64,000 nt of DNA from CAYPEL01 sp036479985 (GTDB lineage: Bacteria; Pseudomonadota; Gammaproteobacteria; DSM-19610), in NCBI GenBank assembly GCA_965224815.1, contig CBDDAF010000003.1:1922001-1986000 (forward strand). The letters are read 5' to 3'. The notes beneath the pieces are model-generated. The model ran no database searches and was not told the origin of the DNA. It saw nothing but the letters and a program-made list of their open reading frames with translations. Every line of letters starts with the position of its first letter. Position 1 is the stretch's first letter. Both the position numbers and the translations under genes were made by a program. Below, in pieces: positions 45,800 through 54,637 of this stretch.

Positions 45800-48685
45800 T
45801 TATCGTCCAGCTGGAGCAATGTTTTTCAATGTCTGATCGGCTGGACGCGCAATATTAATCAGCGCCTCACGTGGTTTACCCACATAATTGCCCTGTACGT
45901 AATCAACCCCTATGTTACGTAACAGGCGCAGCGTTGTTGAATTTTCAACATACTCGGCAACTGTTACCTTGCCCAGTGCATGGGCAACCTGGTTCATGGA
46001 GCGAACCATCGCCTGATCAACGCTACTGTGTGCCATCCCCTGTACGAAACTGCCGTCAATTTTAAGTTTGTCGATGGGTAGATGTTTCAAATAGGTAAAG
46101 GAAGAGAAGCCTGAACCAAAGTCATCCAGGGCAAACTGGCAACCAAGTGTTTTCAGAGAGCTAATGAATTGTTCAGCCGCAGAAAGATTTGAGATGGCCG
46201 AGGTTTCGGTGATTTCAAAACAAACCTTGTCCGGTTGTACACCACAAGTGTCCAGCAGATCCTGTATCAAGGGAAGTAGCTCTTCATCTTCGAAGGCTTT
46301 GCCGGACAGGTTGATTGCAAAACAGACCGGTTCATTGCGCTGGTGCAGTTTTCCTAAATGTTCGAGTGCATGACGAACGATCCAGCGATCTACACTGTGG
46401 ATCAAACCAAAGCGTTCTGCGGCTGGCATAAACCCGCCCGGCAGAATAATTTCACCATCATCACAACGCATTCTAACCAGCACTTCGTAGTCATGCACCT
46501 GATCATCGGCGAGAGACATAATGGGTTGGTAGACGAGGTGAAAACGATCCTGGTCAAGCATTTCCCGCACCCGGCTGGCCCAGCCCATATCTTCAGCCAT
46601 ACCGGCTTTTTTGCTGTCGCTGGGATCGTAGCGCTTACACCGGTTGCGGCCCTGAGCTTTTGCCATGTTGCAGGCAAGGTCGGCGTGCGACAGGGCTTCT
46701 TCAGCATCAATGACAGAGGTGTCGATAATGGCAATACCGATACTACACGTTATATTGAAGCTTTTGCCGCCTTCAATGAAGGTGTAATTTTCAAACAGTT
46801 GCCGAAAATGATCAGCAGCCTGCAAGGTATCTGAGCTACTTATGTTATACAGCAGCAGGGTGAATTCATCGCCACCAAACCGTGCTAACAAGTCACCTTC
46901 ACGCACGTGATTCTGTAACAGTTGTGTGGCTTCAATCAACAAGCGGTCACCGGCTGCGTGGCCCAATGTGTCATTGATATACTTAAACTGGTCCAGATCG
47001 ATATAAAGCAATGCACAGGTTGCATCCGGCCTGCGGGCTACACGCGCCATGGTACGTTCCAGTTCCTGTTGAAAGTAATGCCGGTTGAAAAGGTGCGTCA
47101 AGGTGTCGTGTTCTGCCTGATAAGTCAGTTTCTTATGGAAGACTTTCTGGTCAGTTATATCACGCGCAGTACCACTGATATTGACGATTTCTCCGGCTTC
47201 ATTCAGGTGACAACGGGCGTTAAAACTCAAGTTGTGTTGTTTGCCATCGTTGTCCACATGTACCGTTTCGTACTGGTATAAATCCTCATTATCCAGTAGT
47301 CCGGATAATGCCAGCTGATCTTGTTCGGCATGGCCAAGCGCACTGAAATCAGTGACGGGACGGCCCAGCATCTCTTCCGGTTGCAAACCATAGATTTGTT
47401 TGCAGGAATTATTGACATAGCTCCAACAACCATTGTTGTCGATACTCCAAACCAGATCATGAGCTGTTTCAACCAGATCACGGTAACGTAAATCAGCAGC
47501 GATTAATTCATTTTCTGTTGATTTACGCAGGCTAATATCGCCTACCAGACAGGTAAACATGCGCCGGTTACTGATAATCATTTCGGAGATACGTAACGAC
47601 ACATTGATCAGCGAGCCGTTACGGTGTTTTGCTTCAATTTCCTGTTCTTCGATATGAGGTTTAATGGTTTGCTGGGTTTCAAATTGATCCGGGAGTAATA
47701 ATGACATGTGCCGACCCTGAATTTCCTGAACCAGGTAGCCGAACAGCCGTTCCGCAGCCGGATTAAAAGTATCGATAATACCTTTATTATTGATAACGAT
47801 AATGCCTTCTGCGGCTGTATCAACAATGGCGCGCATGTGGGTCTCTTTGTCACCCAGTCGGCGGAACACTTTGCCAAGTGTTTGGGTGAGGTGACCAATC
47901 TCATCAATGGAGGCTGGCCGTAGCTTGGACAGGTTAGCGTGTGAAGAAGCACCACTGCGATCCAGCAAGTCCCGGAACGGTTCCAGGGCTTGTCTAATAC
48001 TTTTAACAGCTTGCCAACTGATAATGACGGAGATGCCGATGAGTGCCAGAGGAATGGCCAGTGCGGTGTTATTGGCCGTTGGCGCTGTCAGCCAGAAATA
48101 ACCGGCCAGCAGTAGGTTTGCTGTCACCGGAATAATGCCCGTCAGCATAAGCATGCGGGTTTTCAGCCGTACGTGTACCAGCTCGAGGACGATCAGTTCA
48201 GCAATATTACCCAGTTGATTCAGACCATACAGGTAACTCGGCATGCCAACGAGGATCGCTGCTGCAAGTTGCAGTAAGGTAAATTGGATAAGGCTATTAA
48301 TGTCGAGAGACTGTCCAAGCAGACTGAGCGCGTACCAGGTAACAAGCGGGCTGGCGAGAACATATAACAGATGATGGCGCCAGAATTTAACGCTGAAACC
48401 TTGCAGGCGGCGGTGCAGATAATCCGGTGCATGACCACCCTGCGGATGTTGTTGTAGCCACTGTGTAAAAGGAGTGATAAAGCGCTGGAAAGAGAACAAT
48501 GTCCAGAACACAAATAACAGCCCGGCTGCAGGAACCACGCCTTGTGCCAGCAAGGTTTCCAGTTGAGCCGCATCAAAAATGCCAAATAAGCCAGCCAGCC
48601 CAAAACCGGCCAGAGCCGTAAACAGATAACCTAAAAACAACCAGAATGGGAAACGTTGACCGATACGGTCTGCTGCTTCAAACAT
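45800..48685 (-). CDS. Membrane PAS-GGDEF-EAL cyclic-di-GMP protein
   Basis: 961 residues: several N-terminal membrane helices to about 225, a HAMP-like linker to about 275, two PAS domains (about 285-400 and 405-530), a GGDEF domain with intact LARFGGDEFTLLL, and an EAL domain. The EAL motif reads EVL, but the other metal and catalytic residues (FEITET, DDFGSGFSS, KIDGSFV, VAEYVE) are kept, so both cyclase and phosphodiesterase activities remain possible. A single gene with its own terminator. Confidence 0.92.
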   Translation of the reverse strand: MFEAADRIGQRFPFWLFLGYLFTALAGFGLAGLFGIFDAAQLETLLAQGVVPAAGLLFVFWTLFSFQRFITPFTQWLQQHPQGGHAPDYLHRRLQGFSVKFWRHHLLYVLASPLVTWYALSLLGQSLDINSLIQFTLLQLAAAILVGMPSYLYGLNQLGNIAELIVLELVHVRLKTRMLMLTGIIPVTANLLLAGYFWLTAPTANNTALAIPLALIGISVIISWQAVKSIRQALEPFRDLLDRSGASSHANLSKLRPASIDEIGHLTQTLGKVFRRLGDKETHMRAIVDTAAEGIIVINNKGIIDTFNPAAERLFGYLVQEIQGRHMSLLLPDQFETQQTIKPHIEEQEIEAKHRNGSLINVSLRISEMIISNRRMFTCLVGDISLRKSTENELIAADLRYRDLVETAHDLVWSIDNNGCWSYVNNSCKQIYGLQPEEMLGRPVTDFSALGHAEQDQLALSGLLDNEDLYQYETVHVDNDGKQHNLSFNARCHLNEAGEIVNISGTARDITDQKVFHKKLTYQAEHDTLTHLFNRHYFQQELERTMARVARRPDATCALLYIDLDQFKYINDTLGHAAGDRLLIEATQLLQNHVREGDLLARFGGDEFTLLLYNISSSDTLQAADHFRQLFENYTFIEGGKSFNITCSIGIAIIDTSVIDAEEALSHADLACNMAKAQGRNRCKRYDPSDSKKAGMAEDMGWASRVREMLDQDRFHLVYQPIMSLADDQVHDYEVLVRMRCDDGEIILPGGFMPAAERFGLIHSVDRWIVRHALEHLGKLHQRNEPVCFAINLSGKAFEDEELLPLIQDLLDTCGVQPDKVCFEITETSAISNLSAAEQFISSLKTLGCQFALDDFGSGFSSFTYLKHLPIDKLKIDGSFVQGMAHSSVDQAMVRSMNQVAHALGKVTVAEYVENSTTLRLLRNIGVDYVQGNYVGKPREALINIARPADQTLKNIAPAGR

Positions 48686-48905
48686 GCTTCCTCCATCATC
48701 CCCACAATTGACAGATCTCTGGCCTCAGAGACGCAATCAAAAATATCTAATAATAGCAACAGCCTAGCGTAGGCTTTTAAATCTATTTTATAGGATAATG
48801 GCATAACTCTAACAATTTGCAAGAGTTAATTTATTGCTGTCGAATCTTTGGCCTGTCCGTAGAATAGGCGGCAAGCAGAAAAAATATCCCGATCTGAGAG
48901 GAATT

Positions 48906-50042
48906 ATGAAAAGACGTAGTTTTATCAAAAACTTAGGTGCCGGAATGGCGGTAACCGGCGCATTGTTGAATGCCGGGTGCAAGGGGGGGCAGCAACCCGA
49001 TACAGCCGAAGGATCAGCAGTTCCTGGTAAGACGGGTTCTGTGAAACCCATAAAGTGGAAAATGGTGACGACCTGGCCCAAGAATTTTCCGGGTTTAGGT
49101 ACGGGTGCGAACTATCTGGCTAGCCTCATCAATGAGATGAGTGGTGGCCGTATTGAAGTGAAAGTCTACGGCGCCAAGGAACTGGTACCCGCCTTTGAAA
49201 TTTTTGATGCCGTCTCGCGTGGGACTGCCGAACTTGGCCACGGTTCGGCCTATTACTGGAAAGGTAAAAGTGAAGCGGCGCAGTTTTTTTCAGCGGTGCC
49301 ATTCGGGCTGACTGCTGAGGAAATGAACAGTTGGTTGTATCACGGCGGTGGTATGGAGCTTTGGCAGGAAGTTTATGCGCCGTTTGATTTAATACCCATG
49401 GCGGCAGGTAATACCGGTGTTCAAATGGCTGGTTGGTTCAACCGGGAAATCAATTCGTTGACAGATTTACATGGTTTGAAGATGCGTATTCCGGGCCTGG
49501 GGGGAGAAGTATTGGCGCGGGCCGGTGGTACGCCGGTGAGTTTGCCGGGCGGTGAATTATTTACCTCATTGCAATCAGGCGCGATTGATGCGACCGAGTG
49601 GGTAGGACCCTATAACGATCTCGCTTTTGGTTTGTACAAGGCGGCTAAATACTATTATTACCCTGGTTGGCACGAACCGGGTACGACCCTGGAATGCATG
49701 ATCAACAAGCCAGCGTTAGAGTTGCTACCTGCTGATTTACAATCCATCGTACTGCATGCCGGACGTGTAGCTAATCAGGATATGTTGTCAGAGTACACAG
49801 CACGGAACAACCAGGCGCTGCAAACTTTGGTCAATGAGCATAAAGTCGATGTGCGGCGCTTACCGGATGAAGTGCTGGCTAAATTACGGCAATTATCTGA
49901 CGAAGTGGTTGGCGAAATTGCGAGTAAGGATGCGGTATCACTTAAGGTTTACGAATCGTTTACAGCATTTCGTGATCAGGTTGTGCAGTGGAGTAATATT
50001 TCAGAGCGAGCGTTTTTGAACGCGCGGACTGAACGCGCTTAG
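48906..50042 (+). CDS. TRAP transporter solute-binding protein, DctP/TakP type
   Basis: 378 residues from the ATG at 48906 (AGAGG 5 nt upstream). Twin-arginine-type signal KRRSFIKNLGAGMAVTGALL, followed by Cys in NAGC, which could be lipidated. The mature part has the DctP fold: WKMVTTWPKNFPGLGTG, GGRIEVKVYG, the substrate Arg in LKMRIPGLGGEVLARAGG, and ATEWVGPYND, as in TakP-like proteins binding 2-oxo acids. No DctQ or DctM genes are adjacent, so the permease must be elsewhere. Confidence 0.88.
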   Translation: MKRRSFIKNLGAGMAVTGALLNAGCKGGQQPDTAEGSAVPGKTGSVKPIKWKMVTTWPKNFPGLGTGANYLASLINEMSGGRIEVKVYGAKELVPAFEIFDAVSRGTAELGHGSAYYWKGKSEAAQFFSAVPFGLTAEEMNSWLYHGGGMELWQEVYAPFDLIPMAAGNTGVQMAGWFNREINSLTDLHGLKMRIPGLGGEVLARAGGTPVSLPGGELFTSLQSGAIDATEWVGPYNDLAFGLYKAAKYYYYPGWHEPGTTLECMINKPALELLPADLQSIVLHAGRVANQDMLSEYTARNNQALQTLVNEHKVDVRRLPDEVLAKLRQLSDEVVGEIASKDAVSLKVYESFTAFRDQVVQWSNISERAFLNARTERA

Positions 50043-50834
50043 CTATTGTTGCGATTGCAGCGCAATATCTTCGAGCGCTGTATAAATACTTTGCCTGGCA
50101 GCTTCGGCGAGGCCGGACGCATTACGTTTATCTTCCGGTAAATCTGCGGGTTGTATAACAGGTAAATAGCGAATCGTCATTTGATTGGTATGGCGGCAAA
50201 ATTCCAGCCAGTTTTGAGTTTTCCCAAGGAATAATGGACGACAATAAATGGCAATAGGCTGTAATGGTTTGCCAGATTTTATAGCGGCATGAAATGCAGT
50301 GGTTCTGAATTTGCGGATGCTATTGGCAGATTCTGATCGTGTTCCTTCGGGAAAAAACACCACGTGGTGCCCTTCATCAAGTCGCTCACAACAAGCGGCG
50401 ATGATGCGTTTATTGCCATTGGCAGTGCCATCCATCCCCTCAATATAACCGCCTACTTTTAAGAAAGAGGCTAAAACAGGGTTTTTAAGCGACTGCGATT
50501 TGTAAAGACAGACTGCATTTGGAAAATCTTTTAAAAATACTATAAAGTCCAGCAGGCTGGGGTGATTAGCGATAACAATACAGGGTTGGTTATAGGGCGT
50601 GCCTTCAAAATTGAAATTTACAAGTCGGAGATAACTCAACGTGGCCAAATAGGCAACCACATGCCGGTGAGCTGCGAGTAACGCCATCCTACGAGCTGTA
50701 GATCCATTGCCCTGTTTCATTAATTGCGGCATTTGCCACTTTCCAAGCCACAGTACCTGGACAGCAAACTGAATGAAGCAATATGCTGTTAGAATCATGC
50801 GCAAAGGGACAGTCAGGATTTGTTTGATGTTCAT
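50043..50834 (-). CDS. PlsC-like 1-acyl-glycerol-phosphate acyltransferase
   Basis: 263 residues. Catalytic HX4D in ANHPSLLDF (about 89-97) and the phosphate-binding FFPEGTRSE block (about 162-170); a single N-terminal hydrophobic segment. Family members acylate lysophosphatidic acid or related lipids. It ends right beside the TRAP gene and begins about 300 bp before the divergently transcribed polyene-type locus; acyltransferases of this sort often belong to aryl-polyene clusters, so it may attach the product to a lipid. Confidence 0.85.
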   Translation of the reverse strand: MNIKQILTVPLRMILTAYCFIQFAVQVLWLGKWQMPQLMKQGNGSTARRMALLAAHRHVVAYLATLSYLRLVNFNFEGTPYNQPCIVIANHPSLLDFIVFLKDFPNAVCLYKSQSLKNPVLASFLKVGGYIEGMDGTANGNKRIIAACCERLDEGHHVVFFPEGTRSESANSIRKFRTTAFHAAIKSGKPLQPIAIYCRPLFLGKTQNWLEFCRHTNQMTIRYLPVIQPADLPEDKRNASGLAEAARQSIYTALEDIALQSQQ

Positions 50835-51132
50835 TCTTGTCCCTAAATGTAAGCTTTACAGCCAGTGTGGTGATGTAAGAAGCCTGCAAAGAATAAAAGA
50901 TATTGTCTGGCAATCCAAGTTTTCTACTCATTCTAATGAAGAATGCCACCTGGTTTGGAAATGACAGGATTGTCAAATTTCCCAGTAAAATTAGTCCTTT
51001 TTTTTGTAGAATCCATACTTATAATAGTTTGGGTAAAAAAGCTGGCCAGATTTATATTAAGCTGATGGCCTGGGCGAAATATATTCCCGAAGTTTGAGAA
51101 ATTTAACCACTAAAAATATTAAGGAGATAGGT
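50835..51132 (+). promoter_or_regulatory. Divergent intergenic region before the biosynthetic locus
   Basis: 298 AT-rich bases without a gene between the divergent plsC-like gene and the secreted small protein. A TATAAT lies at 51020-51025 for the plus-strand operon, with only a T-rich -35 region. An AAGGAGAT ribosome-binding site precedes the ATG at 51133. No operator palindrome stood out. Confidence 0.4.
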
Positions 51133-51576
51133 ATGAAATCTTTTATTTTGGCAGCAGTAACAGTGTTATGTGCGATTACAGCAATTAGTGTTGAGGCCAG
51201 GGATACACGGAATATGTTTCCCCTGAGTGAGGCTCTTGAAACAGAGGACGCAAAAAGTAAGCTGGACAAGAATATTCGCTTCTTTTTTGGAAAGCAGAAT
51301 CATCCGGCTATCGCTAAAAACTTTGGTGAAGTGATGACCAATAAAAAAACCAATGCGTTTAATAAAACAGATAAAAGAGCCTGTGAATGGGCATTTTTAT
51401 CCGCCATGCTTTCATTTAAGGACAGAGCTATCCGAGATGGTGGGAATGCAATTGTAAACATTCGCAGTTTTTATAAAAAAAATGAAATCAGTAGTGAAAC
51501 GGAATATGAGTGTGGAGCGGGTGGCATTATGGCTGGTGTGACCTTCAAAGGTGATATTGTTAAATTGGCAAAATAG
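51133..51576 (+). CDS. Secreted small protein often mislabelled excinuclease-like
   Basis: 147 residues: signal peptide (1-22, FILAAVTVLCAITAISVEA), mature part with RDTRNMFPLSEAL and two Cys (in RACEWAFLSAML and EYECGAGG) likely to form a disulfide. The pattern matches a small periplasmic family carried in databases under the misleading name excinuclease; function unknown. To my knowledge relatives occur near aryl-polyene-type loci. It is upstream of the carrier-protein gene on the same strand. Confidence 0.6.
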   Translation: MKSFILAAVTVLCAITAISVEARDTRNMFPLSEALETEDAKSKLDKNIRFFFGKQNHPAIAKNFGEVMTNKKTNAFNKTDKRACEWAFLSAMLSFKDRAIRDGGNAIVNIRSFYKKNEISSETEYECGAGGIMAGVTFKGDIVKLAK

Positions 51577-51642
51577 GTTGGCGATAAGGTATAGGCAGGA
51601 GCAATTTAGCTTCGTTGTACAAGCCATGCATATTAAAGAGCG

Positions 51643-51888
51643 ATGATAGTTATCATGCTGCAAAAACTTAAAACATTTATTTTTACTGAGTTGGTGTTTG
51701 TTGATAGTGCCGATGAATTTACCGAGGCTGATGATTTACTGGAAGCTGGGCTTGATAGCATGGGCATTATGCGACTGGTAATTTTTATCGAAGAGGAATT
51801 TGGTGTAACACTACCGGACGATGAACTGGTTCCTGATAACCTTAGGACGCTTAAAAATCTGGAAGACTGGATTGGTCGCCATAAATAA
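51643..51888 (+). CDS. Free-standing acyl/peptidyl carrier protein
   Basis: 81 residues. The phosphopantetheine-attachment Ser is in LLEAGLDSMGIMRLV (Ser at about residue 39), followed by FIEEEFGVTLPDDELVPDN. The DSxG context followed by LVxFIEEEFG resembles PigG/PltL-type prolyl carrier proteins more than FabF-type ACPs. The start could also be the ATG at 51655. First of a tight gene series with the condensation-like, adenylating and dehydrogenase genes. It would carry the starter unit as a thioester. Confidence 0.9.
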   Translation: MIVIMLQKLKTFIFTELVFVDSADEFTEADDLLEAGLDSMGIMRLVIFIEEEFGVTLPDDELVPDNLRTLKNLEDWIGRHK

Positions 51889-53167
51889 GTTAAATCCTGC
51901 AGATCATTTTACCCTGATGATGGATCACGAGATCCGCACATCAGGTCTGGCAGGCAATAATTGCGGCATCGTACTAGAGCTTTTGGGTGCCATTGACGAA
52001 GCTGATGTCCGGCAAAAATGCCAGATTTTTGCTGAGAGATTCCCGCGTTCAGTTGCAAGACTGTATCGCAAAGGTAGGCAATACTATTGGAAGGATTCGT
52101 CACAGGAGAAATTGCCAGTCTTTTTTTACACGTCAGATGCGCAGAAAAATTCTGAGCGTGATCGAAATGAAAAGATTCTAGAGATTGTTAATACCGCTGT
52201 ATCGCCTTTTGAAATAGCTCCCATAGAAATACATGTGTTTGTTGAAAAACAGAAAAGTGTAGTCTTGCTTCGCTGGTTTCATCCAGTCTGTGATGCTAAA
52301 GGTGCTGAGCTTGTTTGTCATCATATTTTCAACGAGGGAAAAAATTCACCTGAAGCAGATGTTCATATCATTGAATCGATGTTCAATAATTGGAGTCTTT
52401 GGGGGAAAGTTAAATTAGCCTGGAAGGCTATTTCCATGATACGTAAAATGGAAAAAACCCCGAGCGTATTACCTGTGTTGAATGAGTCGCTGCAGAAAAA
52501 GCCAGGCCATAAATGTGTCGTTTTGAGCAAGGATGAAAGTGATAAAGTAATGGCGGTGGCAATAAAAAGCACCGGTATGACCGGCATATCTTTGTATTTT
52601 ATCGGTTGTATGATGAGAGCCATTGAGCAGGCTGGAAGTGATGGTGTGGGCGAAGCGTATTGCGTTCCCTACGCAGTAAACTTTCGCAGAAGTAGAACAT
52701 TATTTCCGGTCTTTGGGAATCAGATTAGTTTTATTTTTGCCTGGGCAGAGAGAAAGTTTGTAAACTCCAGGAAATTACTATTTGCACATCTGCGAGAGCA
52801 ACATAAGCAAGCAATAAAACAAAAGCATGATCATGCCATGCTTCCACTGTTGCAGCTTGGGAGCTGGTTACCGTTGAAAAAACACGGAGCCATTGTTCGT
52901 AAGTCACCCAGCGGCCGTGAGCGTAACTCGTTCTGGTTTTCCTTTACCGGTAATATGGATCCTGAGCCGAAAGAGATAGCAGGATTGCCTGTTAAGAAGA
53001 TTTATTTTCTCTGTCAGGTGACATCACCCCCTGCTTTTGGTGTGCTGGTTAGTAAGTTTCAGGGCAAGATAGTATTAAGTTTTAATTATATCGAAACTAA
53101 ATTTGACCCGGCTTGGGTTGATGATGTGATACTAGCAATGAAAACTGAATTAATCGGTCAGTTTTAA
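51872..53167 (+). CDS. Condensation-domain-like acyltransferase
   Basis: 431 residues from the TTG at 51872, chosen because GGAAGA lies 5 nt upstream and the N-terminal KLNPADHFTLMMD is family-like; the frame is open to an ATG at 51821, and ATGs at 51917/51920 are alternatives. It overlaps the carrier-protein gene by 17 bp. The catalytic motif of the condensation/PapA/WS superfamily, HHxxxDG, appears as FHPVCDAKG (about residue 138-146): His and Asp kept, the residue after Asp changed. It probably transfers the acyl group from the carrier protein to an acceptor that cannot be named. Confidence 0.72.
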   Translation: MVAINKLNPADHFTLMMDHEIRTSGLAGNNCGIVLELLGAIDEADVRQKCQIFAERFPRSVARLYRKGRQYYWKDSSQEKLPVFFYTSDAQKNSERDRNEKILEIVNTAVSPFEIAPIEIHVFVEKQKSVVLLRWFHPVCDAKGAELVCHHIFNEGKNSPEADVHIIESMFNNWSLWGKVKLAWKAISMIRKMEKTPSVLPVLNESLQKKPGHKCVVLSKDESDKVMAVAIKSTGMTGISLYFIGCMMRAIEQAGSDGVGEAYCVPYAVNFRRSRTLFPVFGNQISFIFAWAERKFVNSRKLLFAHLREQHKQAIKQKHDHAMLPLLQLGSWLPLKKHGAIVRKSPSGRERNSFWFSFTGNMDPEPKEIAGLPVKKIYFLCQVTSPPAFGVLVSKFQGKIVLSFNYIETKFDPAWVDDVILAMKTELIGQF

Positions 53168-53182
53168 AAGGACGCTTCACCT

Positions 53183-54637
53183 GTGAATCCTGCCGCCTAT
53201 TTACAGATCATGCTGGAACTCTCTCCGGAGAGAGTTCTATTCGTTGAAGATAACAATAAGCTGACCGCAACTTTACTCGATTCTCAGGCAAGCTCCTTAA
53301 GCCGTTATCTCCTGCAGTCTGGTATTAATAAAGGCGATAATGTAGCGATTTATCTTCCTCGTGGAATTCAGGCAGTTATTGCTATCTATGCTGTACTGCG
53401 TGTAGGTGCTTGCTATATTCCATTGGATACCATAAGTCCGGCTGATCGAAATGCCTTTATTGTAAAAGATGCCTGTTGTCGAGCTGTCATCGGAAATGAC
53501 GAACTTCCTGCATGGGTCGATGAAGCTGGTATTTTGGGTATAAATTTCGTTGATTGCCCGGTGTTAGAGTCATACGATAACGCTCAAATTATTAATGCAC
53601 CAGATGATCCGGCTGCAATTCTGTATACATCAGGTTCGACCGGCAAGCCAAAAGGTGTTGTCGTATCGCAGCGTGCCATCACTGCTTTTGTTACCTGGAG
53701 CGTAAATACTTTTAATCTTAGCGCTGGTGACTGCGCTGCAAGTTTGTCGCCTTTCCATTTTGATCTATCGTTATTTGATATATTTGCCGTGCCGTCGGCC
53801 GCAGCAACAACTGTGTTCATTCCGGATGCATTGAAATTATCGCCCTCCAAATTAACAGACTGGTTGAATCAGAACAGGATTAACCTTTGGTACACAGTGC
53901 CATCCATACTTGTATTTATCACCTTGAAAGGTGGGCTGGATAAGAAATCATTGCCGCATCTAAAAATAATCCTGTTTGCCGGAGAAGTATTTCCCGTTGC
54001 TATGCTTCAGCGCCTGACAGAATTATTATCGGAAACCGCGTTTTATAATTTATTCGGCCCAACTGAAACCAATGTCTGTTTGTACTGGCCTGTTAACCGG
54101 CAGTATTTTATGGGTGAAAAAGAAATTCCGGTCGGCATCCCGGCTTGTGATGCCGAACTGAGCGTCGATCCCGAGGACGGGGAATTGTTAGTAAAAGGGC
54201 CATGTCTGATGTCGGGTTACTGGAAAGATGGGCGCAGTGAATCGGTAACTGATGCGCACGGCTGGTTTCATTCTGGAGACAAGGTGTCTATCAATGCGAA
54301 TCAGGAGTACGAATATCATGGCCGGCTTGACCGCATGATAAAAAGTTCAGGTTATAGAATAGAACCTGCAGAGATAGAGCGTGTGTTAAATGATGTGCCA
54401 GGTATTATTGCTTCTGCAGTCGTTGGAATTTCAGATCCAGTTACCGGTACGCGTGTTGCGGCAGCTATCGAGGCAGAGGAAGAGAACAGAAAGTTATTGC
54501 AAATGCATGTCAAAAATAAACTGTCTCCTTATATGCGGCCATTTTATTATCTATATATGAAAAAAATGCCCTGTTTGCCGAATGGTAAAAAAGACTATCA
54601 AAAAATTAGTCAGGATATACAGCGTGAATTGTCATGA
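53183..54637 (+). CDS. Stand-alone amino-acid adenylating enzyme (probable L-prolyl-PCP ligase)
   Basis: 484 residues, GTG start with AAGGA 10 nt upstream. Adenylation-domain core motifs in order: A3 LYTSGSTGKPKG (about 148-159), A4 FHFDLSLFD with the amino-group-binding Asp, A5 NLFGPTETNVC, A7 HSGD, A8 GRLDRMIKSSGYRIEPAEIE, A10 LPNGKKDY with the catalytic Lys. No fused carrier domain. Length and the FDLSxFD and GPTETNVC blocks resemble PltF/PigI prolyl ligases. Proline as substrate is inferred from this and from the neighbouring carrier protein and dehydrogenase. Confidence 0.8.
   Translation: MNPAAYLQIMLELSPERVLFVEDNNKLTATLLDSQASSLSRYLLQSGINKGDNVAIYLPRGIQAVIAIYAVLRVGACYIPLDTISPADRNAFIVKDACCRAVIGNDELPAWVDEAGILGINFVDCPVLESYDNAQIINAPDDPAAILYTSGSTGKPKGVVVSQRAITAFVTWSVNTFNLSAGDCAASLSPFHFDLSLFDIFAVPSAAATTVFIPDALKLSPSKLTDWLNQNRINLWYTVPSILVFITLKGGLDKKSLPHLKIILFAGEVFPVAMLQRLTELLSETAFYNLFGPTETNVCLYWPVNRQYFMGEKEIPVGIPACDAELSVDPEDGELLVKGPCLMSGYWKDGRSESVTDAHGWFHSGDKVSINANQEYEYHGRLDRMIKSSGYRIEPAEIERVLNDVPGIIASAVVGISDPVTGTRVAAAIEAEEENRKLLQMHVKNKLSPYMRPFYYLYMKKMPCLPNGKKDYQKISQDIQRELS

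Noticed and set aside
46358..46834. 158-codon plus-strand frame opposite the GGDEF-EAL gene
   Set aside because: It lies fully antisense to the conserved GGDEF/EAL coding sequence and has no recognisable domain or start signal.
51133..51576. Annotation as a DNA-repair excinuclease
   Set aside because: The protein is small, has a signal peptide and lacks any UvrA motif; the common database name is misleading.
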